From contig NW_025062476.1 in assembly GCF_000002995.4 (NCBI RefSeq), positions 11,096,501 through 11,160,500 of the forward strand: 64,000 nucleotides of DNA, in the 5' to 3' direction. Made by a program: the position numbers and the translations under genes. Below the pieces are notes generated by a model. That model was not told the DNA's origin and ran no database searches. It was given only the letters and a program-made list of their open reading frames with translations. The stretch comes from Brugia malayi. Lineage: Eukaryota > Nematoda > Chromadorea > Rhabditida > Onchocercidae. This document shows, one piece after another, positions 52,671 to 63,894 of this stretch (positions are counted from its first letter, which is position 1; each line of letters opens with the position of its first letter).

Positions 52671-55127
52671 TTATTTTTCAGAATAGGTCCACCGATCGAA
52701 TACAAGCCGATGCTTATTGATTAGCCAACCTCCTGACTTCAAATTCTCAACAAATTCGTCCAATTCTAGTGGTGATGGAGGTCTGGAAAACGATTTATAT
52801 CGAACTTTGTGAAACTTATAATTCTTCATATAAGGATGAAAAATCTTGACAAATACAAAATAAAAGTGCTCCTGTAAAATCTGACACAATGCCGAAAAAA
52901 GATACCTAAGGGAAAAAAATATTCCATACAATAAGATCTTTTCCCAAGGAAAGCCAATATATTATGTTTATAATAACAGGCCTACAGCATAAAATATAAA
53001 GAAGAAATGACTATACTAGGAACTTTCTTTCACAACTGTTGCTAAATGGAGTGAAATAGTAAGATAAACTTACGCTCTCATATTTAACATTAATTCCAAG
53101 CAGAGTGCAGCTCGAAGTTGATCAGATATATTGGATATACTAGCCATTGATACATAACCGTAGTTACTCCTCAAATCACAGATAACAGTAAATTTCGAAC
53201 ACACAAATGAAAGTTTATTAGACGAAGCTGACACATCAGATAAACGACATCCATAGTAGTGCCGTGATGAACTCCAATGTAATAGTATCGGTTCCTTACT
53301 ATTCATTTCGCTAACAGTACTAATCTTTCTTGTCTCGATATAATCTCTGAAGAAAAAATAAACAAAATTCGAACAGCGAGAAAAAATTAAAGGATTTGTC
53401 TCGAGTTCAATGCAATGACTCATTAAGAATAATATTTTGTAACAAAACAATCAAAATTTTTAGGTAGACAAATTACAGACATAAATGACTAATAATTTTT
53501 CAAATATAATAATTGTAATTTACCCTATCAACTGACAGTCAAAAATTTCATTCCATAATTGCATAGCATGTCATACAGCAAAATGACGAACAATATACCA
53601 AACAGTCAAGATTTTCTCGTTTTTTTTTTTTTTTTCTTTTTTTTAAAGACAAACTTTACAACAATTCGAAGCAGCGACTGATTCAGCGTCCTGAATTGCA
53701 GTGATTTAACTGCACGATAATTGCCATACAAATGAATAAAGGTAAAAAGAGAGAATAACAACCAAACAGAAACGATATTTCTGCTAACAACAGGAAGCAA
53801 TAGCAGGCTACAAAGAAGAGCGAAAACATTGATTAGTGTCTCCTGCGAACCATCTTTCGCCGCAACGTCTCCCACATTATCCAATATAGCCTGCAAGAAT
53901 CACCATCATGTGCCAGTCAAATTTCTTATTTCCCTTTTAAATAAGAAACAATCATCCATCTATCAGACTAATTTGTAGTAGTAAATAATACTATATTTTC
54001 CTTCACTAGCCAACATGTCACAGTGTATTTGTTTAAATCTTCCATTTAATCACGAGTTTTAGAACTAATAAGAACGCCATTTTCCAGACCTTGATAATAT
54101 ATCAAATATTGGGCCTTGGATAATATTGAGGAAAAAAAAAAAAAAAAAAAAACTGAAATCAGGAAATAAACAGATATGTACTTGATGATTGGTAACTGTA
54201 GTGCGTGTGGCACTACCCGCTACACCAACAACAGCACGTATCATTGATGATAAGCATATAATAGGCATAAAAAGACTGGGAAAAATTGGCGTAATTAAGT
54301 CTAAACAGAATGCTAAATCGTTAAAACAATCAGCAATTAATCGCCACTGCTTACAATCGGCATCTAAATATGGACTATAAAGCCATGCAAACAAAATCCG
54401 TGCAAGCATTCCAATACCATCTTTTAGTAACCATGCAACTGCTGCTGCCATTGTTGATGCAGCCTGCAAGTATTTGTAGCCACCATTACTTAATACCATC
54501 ACCATTCCATCATTCGTACTAGTTCTCATTTATATGTCTGCTAAAAATTTATAAAATTAAGATAGAGCATTCAATGAATATATCCCTCCAATTCCCCGAC
54601 CTAATGCAAATCCATTTTTTGGTCCAAATAGAGTTTTACTGCATCGCTATATAACTTCTAATAATTCTTCAATAAAAAAATTCAAACTGACTTTAGAATA
54701 TCAATATTAAGCGAAACAGTTTCAATAATTCTTAATCAAAAAAAACTTTTGCCACAGTTCTTTACAACAATGAAAAACTGATAACCTGATAATCAGATTA
54801 TTTCCGACGCCTACACATCAAATTCTTACAACAATAACAAAATAAAAACCTGATAATTACCTTATTTCCTACGCCTACACCCCGCAATATTGCTTCGGTA
54901 GACAACGCTGAACTCATAGAACTAGCAAAAGCTTGAATAGTATCCCACATTTGATAGTTCATATAATCTGGAGAAACACTCTGTGGATAGCCTCGAGGCA
55001 TAAATATATCTCGCAGAAGCAATTTCCAATATGCAGCGTATCGCATTCCCGTAAAACTATTATATTTTGAGCTAACGGTACACGTACTGAACACTTCTCC
55101 ATCATAATATTCTGTATATTTCGGCAT
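52671..55127 (-). CDS. RUS-family (DUF647, RUSF1/C16orf58-like) membrane protein
   Basis: RUS proteins form a conserved multi-span family; plant members act in root UV-B sensing and auxin transport, and the animal role is unclear. Minus-strand exons: 55127-54861, 54463-54182, 53890-53660, 53346-53074 and 52905-52671, about 430 aa. Landmarks match RUSF1: RDIFMPRGYPQSVSPDYMNY, YQMWDTIQAFASS, LLKDGIGMLARILFAW, CKQWRLIADCFNDLA, AGSATRTTVTNHQ, AKDGSQETLIN and HLYGNYRAV, with a C-terminal LKSGGWLINKHRLVFDRW. Several hydrophobic segments lie in exons 2-3. Exon 3 ends in phase 0 while exon 4 (starting A|GATTAT) needs two carried bases. An 8-nt micro-exon (53531-53524) would repair this. A TTGCAG acceptor (AG at 55146-55145) lies 17 bases before the ATG. 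Family assignment is strong; the exon 3-4 joint is not resolved. Confidence 0.88.
53524..53531 (-). other. Possible 8-nt micro-exon of the RUS gene
   Basis: On the minus strand TTGATAGG is bounded by an acceptor (ACTGTCAG) and a donor (GTAAAT). Starting in phase 0 and leaving two bases, it exactly bridges exons 3 and 4, giving LIG before DYIETRK. All GT donors near the end of exon 3 are in phase 0, so some such piece is needed. It is a prediction from phase alone. Confidence 0.35.
54783..54881 (-). repeat. Duplicated exon 1 end plus donor in the RUS gene
   Basis: The end of exon 1 with its donor (plus-strand 54846-54881) recurs about 64 bases away inside the intron (54783-54818). Shared blocks include TGTAGGCGT, GGAAATAA and ATTATCAGGTT on the minus strand. 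The copy has lost the donor GT and is a relic of a tandem duplication across the splice site. Confidence 0.7.
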
Positions 55128-56244
55128 ATGTACGAAATAACTACCTGCAACAATAATTTGTCCTATAATTAATATTTTAACGACAAATATTATTACAAAG
55201 AATCAACAGATAATATCATATAATAATTCAGATAATTGTACTAATCGAGCTAAAATGAAATTAGCAATTTTCATCGCCAATTTTTCAGTAACGAACAACG
55301 TGAAGTGAAATGGCGTGATAACACGAGTTATACGGTAATCTATAGCATATAATTAATTCTCAAGCGTTTATCGAATCTTGTAGTAGAATAAAAGACCTTA
55401 TCAATACTATGCCTACAATATCCACAACATCATTTATAACCTTCCCTAATTTTACATCTCCGGAAAATTTCGGACTGTTTTCTCTTGAATTAACGCGGTC
55501 TATGAAAATGTACGCCGTCCCGTTGTACAATCTGATAGACCATATCGTAACATTATTAATTCAAATATCTTGGAATTACGATCATTTTTGGCTCATTTCT
55601 TTAAGTCATTACTATATGCTTTATCATAACTCTTATCATTCTCTATCATTCTTATGGATTTTATAATCTCTCTTATTTCTTCTTATCAATTACATTATTA
55701 TCAACTTTTAATTACCAATTTTCCCAATTACATACCGATGTACCATATCGTAATATTATTATTAATTCAAATATTCTTCAAGTTATTACTACCATTAATC
55801 CTTAATGAATCCTTGCTGAAATTTTCAGCAAATGTTTTTACTAGCATTTTCTTCTCGCTTAATAATTATTGTTTCAAGTTTGAGAGAATTCAATTCGGAT
55901 ATTGTTAAAAATAAGACTATGAGTTATTAGTTATTTGAATTGTATGATCATAAAATCGACTAAAAAATTAAAAGATAAAGCTAATTTGATGTAAGAAAAA
56001 AGGAAACGCTAAAGCAGGACAGAAATAATGATGAAATTTTCAATATTATAAATTATTCTGAATAAGAAATTGATTAAAATATAGAATAGAATTAGCAAAA
56101 TGGCTGAAATCATCAGTTTCTGATGAAAACTAATATTATATTTGATTTTCTTTAATATAAGAATTGTTTAAAATGAATAAGATAACTGGAATTGAATTTA
56201 AAAGATTAATATTAAGCATAGTCTAATTATTACTAACAGAAATT
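55128..56244. promoter_or_regulatory. 1.1 kb divergent intergenic region between RUS (-) and GIPC (+)
   Basis: The two genes start back-to-back here, so it probably holds both promoters. A TTGCAG acceptor precedes the RUS ATG by 17 bases, and a CTAACAG acceptor precedes the GIPC ATG by 5. The block 55409-55908 is open for long stretches on the plus strand (about 85 aa each in two frames), rich in Leu, Ile and Tyr, but matches no family I know. It contains a diverged direct repeat (around 55552-55585 and 55741-55778, sharing CCATATCGTAA and AATTCAAATAT). Confidence 0.45.
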
Positions 56245-59200
56245 ATGGAAGCAAGCGGTCGTGTTGCATCACAGAATCTCTTATGTAACCATAACCGTAG
56301 TACTAGCGCTAATTTTGGTAGCAAAAATGATAATATTAGTAAAGTTGGGCAAATTTCTAGTAGTGGTTATGAAGGAAGTTCTGAGGATACACAGTAAGTA
56401 TTATATTCGCGGTTTCCTTCTCTTTTTTTTTTTTGATTATGTTAATCATAAATAAAATTATCTATGTAACATTTGTTTGCGACAAAATTCGATTAAACGT
56501 TAATTATCATTAAATTATTCTCTAGTAGAATAAACAATATTAGCATAATTAGTAGTAAATAACTTTGGATTAATTATGAACTTTATGATATGAAGCAGAA
56601 AATAAGTTTCCACTGATTTTTTTTTTTTTTCTTTTCAATTTATGATCAATAAATAAAAGGAAATTTTTCAAACGAAATCCCGTAAATGTTCCTTATGATC
56701 GTCGTCGTTCACGTTCGTGGCAACGTCATAAGCAACAATTAGAACGACCAAGACTTCAGCAAAATTTACCACCGGTATATCGCGGAAGGCGATGGCGTCG
56801 TCGATTAATACAAAAGCAAGGTCGTCTGAATAGTACTAGCAATGCACCACCAACTACTCCAGCTAATACATCCACTAAGAGTAATCTTAATACTAATGTA
56901 AATTTGCCTCATCATCAACAACAACAACAACGATGGAATTCAAAACCTATCTCAACAAGTGGTAAGGAGTTGAAGGAAAAATTTGGTTAGTCTAAAATGT
57001 ATTTGAATTACTAACAAGAGTCAAAATCAGTATCAGTGCTTGATTTTTGCTGATAACACAACAGTCATATTGGTTTATCGCATATTTATTTTAAAGTTAT
57101 TCATAATTCTAGAGCTAACAGGCGAAAAACTTCAACAGCAGCAACAGAAGCAACACGACCGGAATACTGATGGATCACTTAATGAAATAAAATCTGATAG
57201 TATAGTCAAAACATGCGTCACTAATGCTAATATTAAATTAACCTTTCAAGTACAATTAGCTCATGGTAGTCCAACTGGTATCATTAGTGACTTTAACAGC
57301 ATTGCTCAACTTTATCAGGTGCTATAATCATATCATTATCATTCATAAAATTTGTTAAATTATAATTATTGCATTAGATTTTTATAGCATCATCTAACTT
57401 CATATGGTTGCAGTATCACACTCTAGTAATAGAATTTTATAAGTTAACCAGATTACAGCTTACTGCATCACTTTTTACATGAAGATTTTAAATTTAATTA
57501 GAACTTTAAAAATTTAAATGTATTTAAGCTTAAAGTTTTTAGTAGCATATATGATAATTGTCATCATTATTAATGATATATGTCAGTTTTTTTTTTTTTT
57601 TTTGCATTGAAAAAGAAAGATACTGCGATCCACAGATACAGTCATTATTTTTTACTAATTTAATTAGATGAATGAATCAATTATTTAAATTCGATAATTT
57701 TTGTTAGAAAAGAAGAAAAGCAACAACGTAAGAATTTTTAACCATTAATCGTTTAGAACTGAAATGAATTTATCCAACAAAAAAAAAAAAAAAAAAAATC
57801 ATATCTTCAGGCGATAGCAAATTGTTATGATGAGGTCAGTGTGGATGATATTTTATTTTGCACAATTAATACGCATCGAATTTCAATGGATGCTTTGCTT
57901 TCCTCAACTATTAATATCAACGATTTCATTTTTGCACATATTGCGGGACAGAAGAAAGAAGTAACATTGATCAAAACTGAAAAGTATAATGTCTATATTA
58001 ATTGAAGCTTAGAAATTATGTTGATGAAAACTGAACTGCATGGTATTTGTGATGATTAAAATTAAGAATTTTTTTAACATTGACTGATTTAGGGAGGGCA
58101 TTACTATAGTATGAAATTCCAGTCTCAAGTTCTCGATACGATCTCTCTCATAGCCTTCAGTTTATTTCCTTCACAAATTTATTTTTATTCTACTTAAAAT
58201 ATAATTATGATATAATTTTTCAGTTACAATATATTTTTAAATATCACCATTCTTAACATTTATAATAAGCATGATTTTGTAAGAAGAGAAAATGACAACA
58301 AAATTGTGGATCAATCTTTCAATTTAATTTACACATAACACTTCAAAATTGTTATACATTAATTATATTCAGTAAAACGATGCCATTATTTGAGTCAAAA
58401 CTTGAAAAATCTCCGAAAAAATTCTTTCGAAAGGAATTTTACCAAATCAGTTATTAACAGTGATCATTAATATAAACTAAGTGTTTATTTATCTGAGAGA
58501 TATCACATGTAACAGAACCGATTTTCAGAGCGTTAGGTCTGACAATAACAGATAATGGAGCAGGAAAAGCATTTATCAAACGGATCTTCCCTGATACCAT
58601 AACTTCAAAAGCAAAACCAGCACTTCAGGTAATTATTGGCATTGCAGTTTGAGAGAATAAGGTGACAAAGGGAGAAATTGTTTTATAACAACCTTTTGTT
58701 CATTCACTCTTTTAGTATAGTTAATCATTCAGCATTTATTTCTCTCTGAAATTATCATTAAACCTTCGAATTGAATCAGCCAACAGAAATGACATTCATT
58801 TTTTTGTATTGAAAGGCAAAAAATTTGAATAGTGTTACCTTATGCTTTCCATAATAAATTATTGTTATAGGCAAAAATTCGAATCTACAAATCTTACCTG
58901 AAATTAGTACACATCAAAAACTAGATTAGAACTTCAACTTCAAATGCATTAATGTTGGAAAAAGATTGTGAATGAAAAGTTATAATTTTTAGGTGGGTGA
59001 TTTCATTGAAAAAATAAACAACGAAAGTATGGTTGGACGAAAACATTTTGATGTTGCTCGGTGTTTACGTGCATTACCTACTGGTTCAACGTTAGTTGAA
59101 CTTCTTAATTATCACTATTTTTAAGCAGAATTAAATTATTATACACTGTATTGCTTTCTAGAAGTAATACTTTGATCAAATTTCTGAAATTCAACCTTTG

Positions 59201-60431
59201 TTTATTTATAGCATCTAAAGCTCACCAATAAAAGGAAAATTTGTCACATTTTCATGTATTTTATTAAATAATTTGACTCTTCTGCCGAAATTCTCCCTTC
59301 TAACTTTATTATTATATTTATTTTCACCAATATTTCTAAAGAAAAATTAAATTTATGGCTTCTTTTTTTTAAGATTCACAATGCGATTGGTTGAACCAAA
59401 ACGAACAGGGTTTAATTTTATAGCTTCTTATAGTATGCCAAAGCGCATGCGTTCAATTTTGGATAGAAATGAAACAATACGATTTAAAGCTGATGGAACG
59501 GTAATTGTGCAGGTAGCATTAATTTCTCTTATTTGATGCGCTTTTTTTTCCTTTTAAATTCATCAACAAGAACTTTGCATCAACAAGCTTTTAATTTTTT
59601 ATATTAGTATTTCTTATTATTAGTACTTCTAGATATTTTTTTTGTATTAGTAATTTAGGAACAATTGTTTTGAAAGTTCAGGTAGTCTATTTATTCAAAA
59701 TTTTATTTTATTTATTTATATAGGAGATGCCGAATGCATTGATAATTAATAAGATAAATGATATATTCGATTCATATTTCGGTTTCCACGACAATGAATT
59801 AGCACAAACAATATGGGAAATGATTTCATCTTGCAAAAATTTTGATGACCTTAAAAATATTTTAATGGAGGTAAAATAAATTTCACTGATTTATGCCTCA
59901 TTAAAGATTCCTTCTTTAATGAGGCATACCATCTCACTAATTTATGATGTTTATTATTGCATAGAATAATAGCAAAAGCTTAATATTACTTCCTTTTTAA
60001 TTAATAGGAAGCTGATTTTCCTCATATTTTCCTTATATATTAAATATTATGACGATTAATTTCACTTCCGAAGTAGTTGAGATTTTTCCTCTCTGCAAGG
60101 GTAGAACTGAATTTGATTATGAAGGTTTAAAATTTTTCATTAATCTTCTTTCTCTTTTTTTTTTTTAAGCGTACCTATTGAGCTTTTGAAGAAAATTAAA
60201 GTCGATTTTAATTTCGAAACTCCCACTACATCAAATTACCACTCTCAGACTATTGCAAGTAGAAATATTTTTTTTCAGTCAGAGATAAAAGATTTCAATT
60301 TTCCAACAGAACTATATTTTGATCTGTGGGGTTCAGTGGATGATTACCGAAATGGTCGCCTGGGAAAAATTGAGATGCCTATGGGGAAAACTGCTGCTGA
60401 TAAAAAATTATTAACGGAACAAAAACTTTGA
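56245..60431 (+). CDS. GIPC-family PDZ adaptor protein
   Basis: GIPC adaptors link receptor C-termini to myosin VI on endocytic vesicles. Exons, all in phase: 56245-56393, 56660-56985, 57113-57318, 57811-57983, 58529-58628, 58993-59090, 59374-59512, 59724-59870 and 60279-60431 (TGA), giving 496 aa. The GH1 region has VQLAHGSPTG, FCTINTHRISMDALL and INDFIFAHIAGQKKEV. The PDZ domain (about residues 284-370) has the ligand-loop ALGLTITDNGAG and VGDFIEKINNES. GH2 follows with NDIFDSYFGFHDNELA and NFPTELYFDLWGSVDD. The ~200 residues before GH1 are unusual: Ser/Asn-rich, then Arg-rich (YDRRRSRSW, RGRRWRRR), then HHQQQQQ; vertebrate GIPCs have much shorter N-termini. The tail extends about 25 residues past the family end. 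Exon 2 has two in-phase donors (56973 and 56986). An acceptor lies 5 bases before the ATG. Confidence 0.92.
59892..59928. repeat. Perfect 16-bp hairpin in a GIPC intron
   Basis: Arms 59892-59907 (TATGCCTCATTAAAGA) and 59913-59928 are exact reverse complements with a five-base loop, just 21 bases after the donor of exon 8. In the pre-mRNA it could fold next to the splice site. Confidence 0.85.
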
Positions 60432-62811
60432 AATATTAATTTAATTACAAATCAAATGAATTATGAATATTATATGGGAAACAAAAAATATTTATTATGG
60501 AATAATATGACTAATAAAATAATATGACAGATAGAAATTATAATGAGATCAAATGGTATCATCAACAAATAAACGTATATATATATATATATATTAATAC
60601 TACAAATCAAGTGTAATGAACTTATGCATGTATTTATTTATTTAGTAATATATGGGTGATAGAAAAAATGTTAGAAAAAAAGATTTATTTATGTAACTTA
60701 ACTTTATAGTAATCTTTGGAAGCGATTTGATAAATGCTGAACTCAATGGTAATCAAATAAATTTGATTGAATTATTAATTCGAATAAAATGTTTCCAAAA
60801 AATTTTTTATGCAAAAATTATGCAAATTACACAAGAAAATTTTATGCTATAAATCTTAAAAAGTTGAGTTTTATTAAAGATATATCATAGATAAATTTTG
60901 ATTGCATTTAAATAATATTTTTGCGGAATGGACTGAACTGATTTGCATAATTTATAAGTCAAAAAGAAAAAATAACACATCCGTTTATTATAATTAGCAG
61001 CATTGGCATGTTGAATTATCTGTTATCAATAAACATTTATAATTAACATCCAAAATAAATTTATGATTTTTAGCACAAATATGATATTGTATTAGAATTA
61101 CTTGACTAATTAATTGTCTTTAGAATATCTGGACCAAATTAAAAATTTCTGATAGTGTTTACTAATAACATAACATACACTATTTCATACAATTGAAAAA
61201 TGCTTATTCTACACCTAATTGTAGTTCTAATCCTGCGATTATTGATGAAAGCAACATTTCATCTCTTTTTTAGAACAAGTTGTGAAATTTTATCGTTAAA
61301 GATTTGAATTGCTGAATAAAATACTTTGCAGTTCTAAAGGAAAAAGGTTGACTAATTAGTGTGATACATCGTTATGTAATTAATTAAATAACATATCAGT
61401 ATCCCTATGATTTGTACAGTATCCCTATGATTTGTAAAAGATTTATTCAGAGCAAAAAAGGCAAAAATTTAAAGCAAAAAGGGAATTTTTTTCTTTTCTT
61501 AGCTAAATTAAGGCTAATGAATTTGTATTTTATTTTATGTAAAAGTTCAACAATATTGACATTGAATTGAAAGAAGGTAAGCAGTTTAAAATTGATAATT
61601 TTTTGTATTCATCAGATGAAGGAAGTGTTGATTAAATGATTTGATGAATGTCAAATTCAAATATTGCAAAGAAATCAAAAAATGACACAACTGCGGCGCA
61701 TATCAGAGCTATTTGAAGTAAATAAAATAATTCTTAATGCATATTTGATGTCATTATAACGCCCGCTGTATCATTTCACAATGTGACATAATATACATTC
61801 ACTCAGAAGTATTGCAAAATTGCAGGAAGTGCAACAATTCAAGAATGAATAATATGAATTTGTACTTTGCACAGATCAAACGTAACTATCTTAACGCATA
61901 TGAGAAATTGAATGAATTTTCTTCATAGCTATTGAAGTAGTTAGTACTACAGTAGATATTCCTTTCACGATTTCAATTTTTTTTAAACTGATGCAACAAA
62001 GCAGCACTGAAAATCACATAATTGTTGAAATATTGACAAGAGACAGGAAACTGAAACAGATAATTTGAATTTCTATCTCATCACAAACAAACACTGCTTG
62101 AATCAACATTGTCCGTTCATATTTGTTTGTTGCAACCATACTCTTTTGCTCATATCCTACAAAAATTCTTATAATAGTAAATTTAACCGCTTTATTTAAA
62201 AATTAAATAAAAAGACTGAAATGACTGCAAATTCTGAAAATGTTTGAAAACGGCTTCAAAAAAATATTTGTCACAAACAAACTTAATTTGTGCTATTGCA
62301 AGACTGCACGAAATAAGAAAATACACTTATCAGATAAAGTTGGATAAATTCAAGAAGCTATAAACAATAATTTGTGATACAATAAGAACAAATGAATGAC
62401 TGTAAAGATTGTCATAGCCACAGCAAACGACCATCAACGGTACACTGCTAACAATACCGTATAAAAAAGAAGCGAGGACAGTACAACCGCCACTTATTTT
62501 CTACCGTATTACATTCAGGAATAACGCAATAATACAGTAAATGAGTCATCGGTTTGCTCATTGACAATCTTTTACGTAAACATCCTACTTCATCTTATTT
62601 AAGTTTATGCACACGTGAATGTCAATGACTAGAAATTTAAAAATTCAAAATTCGAAAAAAAAATTCAAAAAAAAAAATTGTCTGAAATGTTTTTTTGAAG
62701 AATGCTTTTAGCTTAAACTACATGTGTAAAAGCAAATTTAGAATTTCTTTATTACTGCCCTATTTCTTTGTGATACAAAGTAGCTTCCTTTCTTGATGGT
62801 TCAGATCGCTG
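60432..62811. other. 2.4 kb intergenic region, nothing recognised
   Basis: GIPC 3' flank followed by AT-rich DNA with no convincing exon on either strand. It contains a short TA run (60577-60595) and a 20-base direct repeat (61399-61438, core CAGTATCCCTATG). A relatively GC-rich patch at 62400-62600 could be regulatory. Confidence 0.5.
60513..60518 (+). terminator. Poly(A) signal AATAAA for GIPC
   Basis: A canonical AATAAA lies 82 bases after the GIPC stop codon. Confidence 0.5.
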
Positions 62812-63077
62812 ACCTCTTTGTGCTCGATACTGGTAGATCTCGAATTTGTACTGGTTCCGTTTTGACTTCTTTGTGCTCGATACTGGTAGATCTCGAATTT
62901 GTACTGGTTCCGTTTTGACTTCTTTGTGCTCGATACTGGTAGATTCTCGAATTTGTACTGGTTCCGTTTTGACTTCTTTGTGCTCGATACTGGTAGATTC
63001 TCGAATTTGTACTGGTTCCGTTTTGACTTCTTTGTGCTCGATACTGGTAGATTCTCGAATTTGTACTGGTTCCGTTC
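62812..63077. repeat. Tandem array, ~5 copies of a 53/54-bp unit
   Basis: Units begin CTTTGTGCTCGATACTGG at 62816, 62869, 62922, 62976 and 63030, so spacings are 53, 53, 54 and 54 bases. The shorter units read AGATCTCG where the others have AGATTCTCG. The 54-bp unit equals 18 codons; on the minus strand one frame reads VKTEPVQIRESTSIEHKE per unit. Several frames on both strands stay open through the array, so openness is weak evidence of coding. The one-base deletions shift any single frame. It may be a minisatellite, or a repetitive exon broken by indels or assembly error. Confidence 0.9.
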
Positions 63078-63573
63078 TGTGTACGTGTGCTGTGGGAGTC
63101 TTCGTGAAATACTTTATTATTCAAACCTCAAACTTGGGTAAATAAACCACAGATTAACACTAAATATTATACAACATTACAATAATGAATTGATACATAA
63201 CACACAAATGTAACTTAATTACAAAACATTTAAAGATATAAGCAAGCTAGACACCTCGCAACTATATAACACTTTATTATTTTAATCTGCACAGATTGAA
63301 GGTAACTTAACACCTCCAGTATCGGGATAAGGGAGCTAGCGAGGTTTGTCAAGTAGTTTTTTCGGCTTACATAAATGATGGTCAGGCAAAAATTATATGG
63401 TTTGCAAGAAGTTTAATCTAAACTTGGTTTGTAATGCTGTATTTACACACCAATTTCTTTACAATAAGCTCCATACACAGGGCTTTCAGCTATAACAAAC
63501 TGATGGATTTTAATTTTTTTAATAATTGTACACTAATAATTATATAAGTTCCCATTTGCAAAGAGAGTAGAAG
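63078..63573. other. Spacer between the tandem array and the bacterial-like fragment
   Basis: About 500 bases with no recognised gene. The passage from nematode to bacterial DNA must lie in or at the edge of it, but I could not place the junction. The 25 bases before the clpA-like ATG (GAGAGTAGAAG) could be original bacterial upstream sequence. Confidence 0.4.
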
Positions 63574-63894
63574 ATGATTTCTAAGAATTTAGAGGCAAGT
63601 TTAAATAGAGTATTATTGATTGCCTCTAATTTTAATCTTAAATATGCAAAAGTAGAGCATTTATTACTTGCATTAACTAAAGATGTGGATGTAAACTACG
63701 TTTTATCAAGGTGTAATATTAGGGCTGATAAAATCATCAATATAGATAGCATTCATGGCTATAGTAGTGATATAAAAGTTTTTTTACAAGATAATTCTGA
63801 ATTGACTATCAATGGAGTTGAGCCATACCAAACAAGGAACTATAATCAGTGGATTTGTAAGGAAGAAAATTGGGAGGGATTTTATGGGTGTTAA
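63574..63894 (+). pseudogene. clpA: ClpA-like N-terminal fragment of probable Wolbachia origin, chimeric after ~55 codons
   Basis: ClpA is the bacterial AAA+ unfoldase partner of ClpP. The first ~55 codons match the ClpA N-domain (Clp_N repeat): MISKNLEASLNR, then YAKVEHLLLALTKDVDV, YVLSRCNI. The Lys-, Ile- and Asn-rich composition, the intronless frame and the family version fit Wolbachia, the filarial endosymbiont. From about residue 57 (SIHGYSSDIKVFLQDNSE to NWEGFYGC) the frame stays open for another 50 codons but no longer resembles ClpA, and the protein stops at 106 residues against roughly 750 for a full ClpA. It is therefore truncated and probably fused to another bacterial fragment. 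Either a nuclear Wolbachia insertion or a contig joint would give this picture. Confidence 0.6.

Noticed and set aside
54189..54380. Plus-strand 63-codon frame
   Set aside because: Antisense shadow of RUS exon 2.
62846..63145. Plus-strand repeats reading YWFRFDFFVLDTG as a secreted or membrane protein
   Set aside because: The tandem array is open in several frames on both strands, so this frame has no special support.
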